This document shows, piece after piece, positions 56,132 to 64,000 of a stretch of DNA of 64,000 nucleotides. A program made the position numbers and the translations under genes. Numbering within the stretch: position 1 is the first letter of the stretch; every line of letters begins with the position of its first letter. This DNA comes from Gnetum montanum. Taxonomy: Eukaryota; Streptophyta; Gnetopsida; Gnetales; Gnetaceae. The stretch covers positions 419,785 through 483,784 of the forward strand of contig MNCI01004660.1 in NCBI GenBank assembly GCA_015680685.1, read 5' to 3'. Under the pieces are notes generated by a model, which saw only the letters and a program-made list of their open reading frames with translations, had not been told where the DNA came from and searched no databases.

Positions 56132-57994
56132 TGTAGCGACCGAAAAAGTTGATGGCTAGAAACACTGTGAGGTCATTGGTCGGACAGTCTTAAACTCGGA
56201 TCTATGCGAGGGTCGTGCTAGATAAAATGGAAACGGGGTGCCCTGAATAGTCTAGTTGATCAAACAGGGACTTATTCAGTGTCACTAAACCTTTTGTAAA
56301 TGTTTGATTTGAAAACAATGCTTATAGCATAAAATAATAATTATTAAATGCGAGGAAGTGAAAATGATGTAAAATGCAATGATAAGCAGGAGAATAAAGT
56401 AAACTAGAGTTAATAAATGCACCGCTTCAGGATTATGGCTTTACTTTGTCAAGGTGGATACAATCGATTGCTCAACACTGGGAAGCACAGAGATCCCAAG
56501 AGTAACTAGGACATTCAAAACAAACCAACAATGCACTTGAACACAGATTTAAGAGCCAACAATGCAAAATTCCACAAGGTCAACTATGCTAGTTGAAACA
56601 AAGGGGTTCTTTTCGCCAACCGCTAATAGAATTTGCCAACTGCTCAAGTTTGCAAATTTTCCAATGATTAAGATTTGCTAACCCTTTTGCACAAATTTTT
56701 CCAACCAACACAAATTTTTGCCAACAAGAAAATTTTTTTCCAACAGCTTGATTTTTGCCAACAACCAAATTTTTGCCAACCCCTGCTCAAATTTTCCAAC
56801 CCTTTGAAAGTTGCTCGTCGAGGTATTTATAAGGACAGGAGGATGCAAGAAATAAGGCTTGGATGACATGTGTCCTAGACCGACAAGATGTTGACGTGTC
56901 CAGGCTACATGAAAATGCAAAGCTAGTCTTGAACCTGTCATGCTGCAATTATGCTATCAAAACTGGAGATGTGTGCCAATGATGTAGACAAGGAGTGAAG
57001 CACACTGATGTAGCATAGCTGCCTACTACACTTTGCTACACTATGGACCGTAGCATGTTGGTGTAGTGTAGCTACTTTCTACACTGTGCTACGCTATGTA
57101 GTGTAGCATAGCGTAGCCACTAGTTTGAGGAAGAGATTTGTGTTGAAGTTAATTGAATTTGCTAGCTAGTTCTGCATGTTTGCTATGCTACACCACGCTA
57201 CGTAGAGTAGCATAGCATAGCAGCTAGCTTTAACTATGATTTGAGTTGAAAGTGCAAACATCTACTTGAAGTTTGATCATGCTAGCAACTACATCTTCTG
57301 CTCTTTGTGAATGAAAAGATTTCGACTTGTTGAACTTGAATCAGATATGCCTTTTATCATTCTTGCATCATTGCTATGTTGTGCTATGCTATGCAGTGTA
57401 GCACAACATAACAGCCAACATAGCCTACTTTTTGGTTAATTCACTATTTTTCTAGTAAGAGAAGCTTCGCTAAAGGATTTAAAGTTGAGCAAGCTAATTG
57501 GTTTTGAAGGTTGCAGGTGCTTGTTGAGTGTAATTGGAATCACTAAGTAAGCTGGGCCTTTCTATCTTGCTTTTGCAATGGTGTGCTACACTGCGTAGCA
57601 TAGCACAACATAGCAATTCATCTTGCAATAGTTCATAGTTGATTTCCTGAACAACTGTTCTTCCAAGGCCTACTACGTTACATAGCGTAGCATAGTGTAG
57701 CAAAATTCTTGACTAGAAAACTTGCCAAACTATTTTGCGCATCCTAAGCATTGCTGACAACCTTTAGTAGGTTTTTGAGTGAATTGTCAGCCAACCGAAC
57801 TATCCAAGTGGGCAGGCCGGAGAGTCCATCAGGCCTGTCAACATTGGAAGTAGAAAACTTACCGAACTGGATAGTCTAAACTCAGAGCATTCATTTCTTG
57901 CCAGATTTTCATGATGTCACACCTGTGGAAATTCTTTGCCTAAATTATGAGACCCTAGTGAAGCAAGAATGCCTTGAAAATTTAGGGTGTTTCA
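56132..57994 (-). repeat. 3' LTR of the Tat-type element (1863 bp)
   Basis: Plus strand TGTAGCGACCG to GGTGTTTCA. It shares GTGCCCTGAA and CAGGGACTTA near its left end with the solo LTR at 39828. Hairpins: 57088-57117 (11-bp perfect arms, 8-nt loop), 57181-57217 (10-bp perfect arms) and 57375-57410 (12-bp perfect arms, 12-nt loop), with weaker ones near 57587 and 57667. All contain CTACGCTATG-like sequence. A CCAACAAC/TTTTTGCCAAC run lies at about 56610-56800. Confidence 0.85.
56824..56832 (-). promoter_or_regulatory. TATA box in the Tat-type LTR
   Basis: Minus strand TTATAAATA, at the position homologous to 40520-40528 in the solo LTR. The hairpins lie about 250-880 bp upstream. Confidence 0.6.
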
Positions 57995-58007
57995 TTGGCC
58001 CCTCTTT
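57995..58007 (-). other. Polypurine tract of the Tat-type element
   Basis: Minus strand AAAGAGGGGCCAA directly before the LTR start TGAAACACC. Confidence 0.7.
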
Positions 58008-59393
58008 GTCAACGTTTGGAGGATGGACCTAAGAGATACCGATAAAGAATATGAAACATCACGAAAGATAAAATGCTAACATCGCTCTTCGGTGATGGCC
58101 AAGATGTCACTCATCTATGCTTGAGAGTGTTGCATTGGTCATGCAGGGAAGGGGGAAAGGCTAAACTGGGGAAGGAGGTTTAGGAAAATGGTAAAGATGA
58201 AACTTAGTAGAATCCCTCATCAGAGTGCTTTTGAGGGAGTTGTTTGCGTGGTCATATTTTCTTTTACTGCTCTTTAACCTCTCATTGGAATGCTAAGAGA
58301 GGGTGATTGCAAAACAGCTTATGTGCCATTTGTTTTAGGCACATTTTTTTGTGAGAGCTTTTCTCTTTTACACTTTTTTTTTTGTTGTTTTGCCTTTTAC
58401 ATTTGCAAACAACCTTTTTGTTGCAAGATAGGTGTTTCATTTCTAGGATGAGTTGTGTTACATCCACATGTGGCTTTAACCTACCTACAGATGCTTCCCA
58501 TGTAGCGAGTTGTGTTACATGCATCATGGACTTTGTAGTTCAGCATATGGGAGGGCTTTACAGGTATCAAAGAAAGCTTGTAAAAGAGGTGAGAGAGAGG
58601 CTTACAAGTGTGAGGAATGAGGTAAAGTAGGTAAAGGGGAAGGACAGGATGTACACTCCAAAGTAGCCAAACTATTCAAGACATGGAATGTTGTAATGTC
58701 CTGCTTCCATGGCGAAGCACACCCCTGACTGAAATCCCTCTGGTACACATCCTACAAACACAATAGAAAGAAAACTAGGAGAAACAACCATGATGCAAAA
58801 CCAAGGTAAATTTCTTGCTTGTTGTAGATGTTGCTGGAGCTTTGGACATTGTTGCTGAGACATGTGATGTACAAACTAGAAAGGCCATCAGTGACCTTGG
58901 CAACATCAGTGTGGAGGAGCTGGCACTAAAGATGCTAGGAGTCACTATGAATGCAGATGATCAAAAATCCCTGCCCAAGGCAAGCATTATCAGTTCAGCT
59001 ATGAGATGGGCTACCTAGCAGCTAAACGTATTTTGGGCTCAAGTGACGGTGGGGGATGGAGGACAACAACACTATGGATGGGCCACAATATTGCTAGGAC
59101 TCCAGTAGCAGGCACTGACCAGGGAAGCTACTGCCAGGGTGACGAGCCATGGTGGACATAGCTTTAGAGGGTCAGCAGGATGTCAGGAAACATCTTCAGA
59201 GGATTAGTAAGATGCTAAGAGTAGTGGTGTTGCATATGTTCTAGAGGGTGTTTTCTTGGCATCGTGAACTGCATTCTAGAACTGCAACGTCCCACCCCAT
59301 GTTGGCACAACACATGCTCGCTTACTTGATGAGTGATGATGCATGCAGGGGACGTGCCACAAACTCAATTTAAGGTCCTAGTAGACCATGTTG
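58008..59393. other. 3' untranslated region of the Tat element; one coding-like frame
   Basis: No Tat protein motif is visible. On the plus strand, antisense to the element, 58815-59018 gives a 67-codon frame with the balanced, protein-like sequence DVAGALDIVAETCDVQTRKA, then ISVEELALKMLGV. It begins after an acceptor-like TTTCTTGCTTGTTGTAG, so it could be an exon of an unknown gene or an accidental frame. I recognise no family. The minus frame 58282-58527 is Lys/Cys-rich and probably spurious. Confidence 0.35.
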
Positions 59394-59810
59394 TGCTGGT
59401 TTAAGGTCTCAAAAGATCATGGTGCACTATTTTAAGGTCCTAGCAGACCGCTATGCTAGTTTGGAGTCCTAGCAGACTGCTATGCTAGTTTATCGTCATA
59501 ACGGATGGTCACTGTGCTAGTTTAAGGTCCTAGTAGTCTGCTGTGCTAGTTTATCATCATAGTGGACAGTGAATAAGCCAGTTTAACATCATAGTGGACA
59601 TAGTCTGCTAGTTTTATGTCATGGAAAATAGTCTATGCCAGTTTATAGTCATAGCAGACTATCTATGCTAGTTTTACATCAGAGCGAATGATCTGTGCTA
59701 GGTTTATGTCGTAGTGGATGAACTTTGCTTACCTGTGCTAGTTTTACATCATAGCGGATGTGTGCTCACCTTTGCCAATTTTATGTTGTAGCAGACGTTT
59801 GTTTATCTGC
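59394..59810. repeat. 30-bp tandem array in the Tat 3' region
   Basis: GCTAGTTT-type unit starts at about 59455, 59484, 59516, 59545, 59577, 59607, 59637, 59667, 59697, 59737 and 59774, so the period is 29-32 bp, widening at the right. The unit core is GCTAGTTTA followed by a TCATAGCGGAC-like stretch. Copies are strongly diverged. Confidence 0.85.
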
Positions 59811-59899
59811 TTCATGCATCAAATGTAGTATGGCTTGAGATATGAGTGATTTACCGTATTTGCAAACTCATTGCCATCCATGTCTGCCAGCTTGAAGGC

Positions 59900-60860
59900 C
59901 CCATTCCCAAAGGCTTTTATGACCATGTATGGACCTTCCCAGTTTGCTAAGAATTTTTTTCATATGCTCACAGATAGCCTTGAGAATAAGGTCTCCCTTC
60001 TATATTGGCTGTTGATGCAGATTTGCAAGATTTTTCTCCATTTCTTATTCTGATAATGCTCTATGTGACCCAGTGTTTGTGCACACTGCTCCTCTATTGA
60101 GTTGAGGTCGATGATCCTCGACTCATTGTTTTGGGCTTCGCTCATGACATTGGATTGAGTTGAGGTTGATGATCCTTGACTCATTGTTCTAGGCTTCACT
60201 CACAACATTGGATAGGATCATCCGGAGTGATGGTACCTACAACTCAAGAGGTAACATAGCTTCAAATCCATAAATAAGACTATAAGGTGCCTTACCTATC
60301 ACAGTCCTGCATGTCATCTTGTAAGCCCATAACACATAGAGGATTTGCTCATGCCATCACCTCTTACTATTGTTAAGCATTTTATTTAGCAAGTTGATGA
60401 TGGATTTGTTTGTATCCTCTTCTTGTCCATTCGCCTATGGGTATTATGGTGAGGAGAACAATTTCATAATGCCAAGATTGTTGTAGAAGGTTCAAGTTTT
60501 CACACTACTAAACTATGGCCCGTTATTAGTCACAATAGTCATGGGAAGCCCAAACCTTATCATGATGTTGTCCAAGATGAAGTGGAAGACCTACTAAGAT
60601 GTGGTCTTCCTCAGGGAAATAGCTTCCACCCACTTAGTAAAATACTTAGTGGTGGTGATGAGGAAGGTATGCCCTGCAAAAGACTTAGGCGTGATAGGTC
60701 CTATGATGTCTAGTCCCCATCGCCAGAAAGGCCATGTGATCTGCGTCGGATGTAATTCTATAGGTGAAACATCTATGAGATTTTCATATCTTTAGCATGT
60801 ATCACATGTCTTGATTTTGGCCAAGCAATCATGCTCCATGTGAGGCTAATAGTACCATAG
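59900..60860 (-). pseudogene. Tat-type integrase
   Basis: On the minus strand: C-D-T-C (zinc domain, about 60806-60817), WGLDIIGPI (first Asp, about 60693-60719), KYFTKWVEAISL, TIVTNNGP followed by a stop and FSS (about 60511-60545; the expected second Asp is Asn), ANGQEEDTNKSIINLLNKML (Glu, about 60375-60435), then GKAPYSLIYGFEAMLPLE (about 60215-60290). A 58-bp tandem duplication (60097-60212) breaks the C-terminal part. Inactive. Confidence 0.85.
60097..60212. repeat. 58-bp tandem duplication inside integrase
   Basis: TTGAGTTGAGGTCGATGATC at 60097 recurs at 60155 as TTGAGTTGAGGTTGATGATC, each followed by CTCATTGTT and CTTC[GA]CTCA. Fifty-eight is not a multiple of three, so the duplication shifts the frame. 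Confidence 0.9.
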
Positions 60861-61214
60861 AATTCTGATTTTTGCAGCCATGGCCCTAGGTGCTATGTGC
60901 CCACCACATAGTCCCTCATGTACTTCATTAATAACTTTTTGCACTTGTTCCTCATTCACACATGCTAGCAATATCCCATCATAGGAGAATTTTCATAGGG
61001 CATTGTCTCCCATAAGCACATATTGTCAGCACACTTATAGATCACATCTCTCTGGGAAATGTCAATCCACTTGGGGGCTTGCCATGTTGCAGATAGGCTT
61101 TAATGTTGGCGTACCACTCCTATGTATTTGCAACACTAACAGATACTACGTGTACCACCTGAGTGATAGGCTCCGTACACTTGGTAATTGAAGCTGGCAA
61201 ACTTGCAAACAAGT

Positions 61215-61510
61215 GTGGTGGAACATTTAAAGCCAAGGTGGCCAAGGAATCTGCTATGGTGTTTTCATTGTGTGGCACGTGTTCAACATCTGTAGTTACA
61301 AACTATTTGAGCAAGGTTTTTGCTAGGTTGCAATAAGGTTGTAGGTGTGTAGCCTTGCAGGCGTAGACCTCGGTGATTTGATTCACAACTAATTGTGAAT
61401 CTCTGTGAATCACTAGGTGTTGTATGTGTAATGCTTGGGCAATTAAGAGGCCCTTAAGTAACCCTTTGTACTCTACTATGTTGTTGGTACAAGGGAACGT
61501 AAAATGATAA
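61215..61510 (-). pseudogene. Archaeal-type second RNase H (aRNH) of the Tat lineage
   Basis: Minus-strand translation shows CTNNIVEYKGLLKGLLIAQA, HLVIHRDSQLVVNQITEVYA and VPHNENTIADSLATLAL. The Glu (VEY), Asp (RDS) and Asp (IAD) positions typical of this domain are kept, while a TAG interrupts LLK-stop-F. It lies between the classical RNase H and integrase. A second RNase H at this position is known as the mark of the Tat/Ogre clade. Confidence 0.85.
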
Positions 61511-61726
61511 GCAAAAGGTTGTAGCTACACTACCCCCTCACATGGTCAAGGCATTGTCAAAATATAAAGTAGCATCAAGATGTGGCGAGACGACGTTGAT
61601 AGTACTAACATGATCGTCTGGGAATTTAGGATCTATGATCGCCTAGTCATCAACGGGTGAGGTTTTAAGTTGCATTGTTATAGCTTGACCTTTCATTTAT
61701 GATTGAATCACATAATGCAAATCGAA

Positions 61727-61987
61727 TTATGCTATTATTGCTTTCCACTGGGCTATCCTACTGCTTTCATACAGAATATTTGTCATAGCCCGAAGTATGT
61801 TGCTCTTGCAAATAATGTTAATCTTGCTACAGAATAGGTAGTGTCTCCACTTTTTCAATGCAAACACTAAGGCAAGGTAGTTTCTTTTCACCTCATTATA
61901 TTTCACCTCATACGCTATTAATGCATGAATTAGGTAGTACACTGGAATCTTGGATCCATCATCTCGTTTTGGACATAACAATGCCAC
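61727..61987 (-). pseudogene. Gypsy RNase H
   Basis: The 86-codon frame has IPVYYLIHALIAYEVKYNEV, KRNYLALVFALKKWRHYLFC and RIAQWKAIIA. Known gypsy counterparts have S-x-A-L/Y-x-x-x-E-K blocks here; the catalytic Glu and the ALKKWRHYL helix are recognisable. Ends at a stop, but the motif continues. Confidence 0.8.
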
Positions 61988-62270
61988 GATAGACGTGTCT
62001 GAGATGGCAAGGTAAATGAAGAAAGGCTTATCCCTCTATGGTGGGTAAATAGTTGGGAGGTGCAAAAGCTCTTCATTTAGATCATCGAAGGCTTGTTGAC
62101 ATTGTGTCATCCATTTAAAGTTAACTCCTTTCTTTAGAAGATATTGCATAGGGTGTAACTTGTCAGTCAACTTTGCTATAAACCTTCTGATGAACTGTAC
62201 TCTACCCTATAACCTGAATAGTTCTTTAAGGTTTGTAGGAGGTGCTAGGTTGATGATGGCCTTAACTTTG

Positions 62271-63110
62271 TTAGGGTCCTTTTGTATTCCAATCTCCAAT
62301 ACTACAAACCCTAACATGCGCTCGGTTCTCATCCCAAAGATACTTTTTTGGGTTAAGACATAAATCGTGCATCTGGCAACATTTGAGAACTACACCTAGA
62401 TTGGTGGGATGATCAGTGGCCTCTTTAAATTTGATCACTATATCATCCACATAATTGCTCAGCGTTTCTAGGATATAGTTGCTAAATATGTAAGTCATGG
62501 CTCATTGGTAGGTTGCTCCGATGTTCTTGACTCCAAAATGCATTATAGTGTAACAAAAGGTACCTCATGGGGTCATGAAGGTTGTTGTTAACTGATGCTC
62601 TGGGTTAATGTGAATTTCATTGTAGCTGAAGAAACCATCCATAAAGGATAACAAAGCATGCTCAGCCATAGTGTCAATGAGTTGATTGATACTCAGAAGT
62701 GGGAAATCATCTTTGATCGTTACCTTGTTTAGATCCCAAAAGTCTATATAGATTCATATTCCTCCAGTTTTCTTAGAAACTACAACAATGTTAAACACCC
62801 ATTCTAAGTAATCAACTGCCTAGATGAAACCAGCTTGGTATAGCTTGGTGATTTCATCTTGTATAGCCAGTGCGATCTCTGGTTTAACCTTGCAAGCCTT
62901 TTGCTTAACTACTTTCATGCATGAGTCCAAGATAATGTTTTGTTGTATCAGCCTTGGATCTAAACCTGGCATGTCACTGTATGACCATGTAAAGACCTTA
63001 ATGTTATCTCTCAGTATTTTTGCTACATCTTTATGCATCTGCGAATCTAGGAGGATGCTAAGTTTCAACTTTTTTACTTCCCCCTTCGATGTTGTCATAG
63101 GCATTTCGAT
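62271..63110 (-). pseudogene. Tat-type reverse transcriptase
   Basis: From the right: the frame 62820-63104 with ILRDNIKVFTWSYSDMPGLD, KPEIALAIQDEITKLYQAGF. Then a broken stretch with WVFNIVVVSKKTGG, LLSFMDGFFSYNEI (first catalytic Asp, about 62615-62660) and GTFCYTIMHFGVKNIGATYQ. Then the frame 62271-62498 with NYVDDIVIKF, which keeps both Asp of the YxDD box, and LCLNPKKYLWDE. Stops separate the pieces. Confidence 0.88.
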
Positions 63111-63469
63111 GAGAGGGTCCTCAGTTACATCCCCAACCTCTAGATCTAGGGCTTGGACCAGATGCTCAAGCCAGCCTGGGATGCTTCTAAGGATGTTATG
63201 GTGCTAATTGTGGGTGATCCCCAATCTATTAACTCTAGGTTTAGTTGTCTTGTGAGTTCTCCATGTGAACCTGTTAAAGCTAAAGGTGAAGAGAGATCAT
63301 GATGCATTTCCATTGTCATCCAACCTGCCAAAATGAGATGAATGTCTAGTCAAAGGATACCTACTTGTGGCAACAGTGCATAGTGAACATTTGCAAAGTA
63401 GCAATGAGATGCAATAGGTAGATGTAAGTATAAAGTATGATATAAAGTTTAAAATTTTCCAGTTTAAGA
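63111..63469. other. Upstream of Tat reverse transcriptase; protease not recognised
   Basis: A minus-strand frame (63146-63331, PLALTGSHGELTRQLNLELI) may be the linker before reverse transcriptase. I do not see a D-[ST]-G motif. The protease may be lost or lie beyond the repeat array to the right. Confidence 0.35.
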
Positions 63470-63870
63470 TTGTGGCGGACCATTAAGATGTAGAAATGCA
63501 AAACTACTAATGTAAAGATGCAAAACTGGTAATGTAAAAATGTGAAACTACTAGTTTAATGTCATTGCAGACTACCAATATATTAGAGTATTAGTTTAAA
63601 GTCATTGCGGACTGTAAAGATGTGAGAGGTTCAAAGCTGCTAGTTTAAGGTCTTTACGAACTACCTAGATGTAAAAATGCAAAATTTCTAGTATAAAGAA
63701 TGGAAAGCCGTTAGTGTAAAATGCTAAACTACTAACGAGTAAAAGGTTGAAACTTCTAGTTTAAGGTCTTTGCGGACCACTAAAAAGGCAAACGTGTTAA
63801 ATAGCTAGTTTAAGGTCTTTGTGGATTGGTACAATGCGAGATATTTTTGCGAAGGCAAATGGCTAGTTTA
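63470..63870. repeat. Second array with the CTAGTTTAAGGTCTTTGCGGAC core
   Basis: Core copies at about 63471, 63552, 63592, 63640, 63757, 63806 and 63864, with degenerate ones at 63687 and 63711. Spacing is irregular (about 40-80 bp) and the linker AAAGATGCAAAACT also repeats. The core equals that of the 59394-59810 array (CTAGTTTAAGGTCCTAGCAGAC), on the other side of pol. Confidence 0.75.
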
Positions 63871-63889
63871 AAGCATGTCAAAGCCTATG

Positions 63890-64000
63890 ATCAGTCCCAC
63901 CTACATTAATGCAAATAGTGCTACTACGCTATGGCGAGCATACTACGCTGTAGCAAACAATGCTGCTACGCGATATCGCGGTCCATCACCAAATCTATAA
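63890..64000. other. LTR-like palindromic sequence at the window edge
   Basis: CTACTACGCTATGGCGAGCATACTACGCTGTAGCA resembles (in pieces of up to 10 bp) the hairpin motifs of the Tat LTRs, and a perfect 12-bp palindrome CGCGATATCGCG (63969-63980) resembles those of family D. It may be the start of another LTR. The evidence stops at the window end. Confidence 0.35.

Larger units (their letters stand above)
56132..64000 (-). mobile_element. Ty3/gypsy Tat-type element, 3' portion
   Basis: The 3' LTR is 56132-57994, with a polypurine tract (minus strand AAAGAGGGGCCAA, 57995-58007) next to it. Reading leftwards, the window contains reverse transcriptase, RNase H, a second archaeal-type RNase H and integrase, the arrangement known for the Tat/Ogre lineage. 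A 30-bp tandem array lies between integrase and the polypurine tract. gag, most of the protease and the 5' LTR are beyond the window or lost. Stops occur throughout. It inserted into the plus-strand D element, with ATTGG (56127-56131) as the left target flank. Confidence 0.82.

Noticed and set aside
56132-57994. Reading this LTR as the 5' LTR of a plus-strand element with TTGGCCCCTCTTT as primer site
   Set aside because: The TATA box, the purine tract AAAGAGGGG and all pol domains are on the minus strand, so it is the 3' LTR.

Overview
This window looks like seed-plant nuclear heterochromatin. It is AT-rich, contains no intact host gene that I can recognise, and consists mostly of old, nested, stop-riddled retroelements. 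The mix of Ty3/gypsy elements (one of the Tat type with a second RNase H), Ty1/copia elements, L1-like LINE fragments and an endogenous pararetrovirus is typical of a large plant genome. A gymnosperm would fit, but the sequence alone does not settle this.

Layout. 1-276: end of a reading frame made of a 15-residue repeat, cut by the window edge. 2235-2760: first copy of an interspersed repeat (here 'R'). 3229-3846: LINE reverse transcriptase remnant. 3860-about 9800: decayed endogenous pararetrovirus (capsid-like region, protease, reverse transcriptase, RNase H, an unusual in-frame C-terminal extension, then a TATA box). 10737-10994: LINE C-terminal zinc-finger remnant. 14400-20472: complete minus-strand LTR element (family 'D') with target duplication TGCTT, a tRNA-Asp-type primer site and gag but no pol. 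21140-24803: internally deleted copia element whose right LTR holds a small insertion with a strong G-quadruplex motif. 25300-26143: lone D-type LTR. 27710-32159: copia element (minus strand, TSD ACAAC) inside an R repeat. 32880-34470: GC- and CpG-rich island with overlapping open frames on both strands, unidentified.

35632-41560 and 45024-51850 hold two copies of a gypsy family ('A'). Both have gag, protease, the start of reverse transcriptase and then, at the same junction, the integrase C-terminus, so the deletion was probably inherited. Copy 1 is split by a 1651-bp solo LTR (39828-41478, TSD ATAAG). Copy 2 is cut by a plus-strand D element (51875-56131), which is itself cut by a minus-strand Tat element whose 3' LTR (56132-57994) belongs to the same family as the solo LTR. 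The Tat pol (integrase, archaeal-type RNase H, RNase H, reverse transcriptase) runs leftwards from about 63100 to 59900, and its 5' part lies beyond the window.

The most striking structural signal is that two unrelated LTR families (D and the Tat LTR) carry arrays of palindromes or hairpins just upstream of the LTR TATA box, with array length or sequence differing between copies. The elements themselves record an insertion order: A, then D, then Tat on the right, and A, then the solo Tat LTR, on the left.
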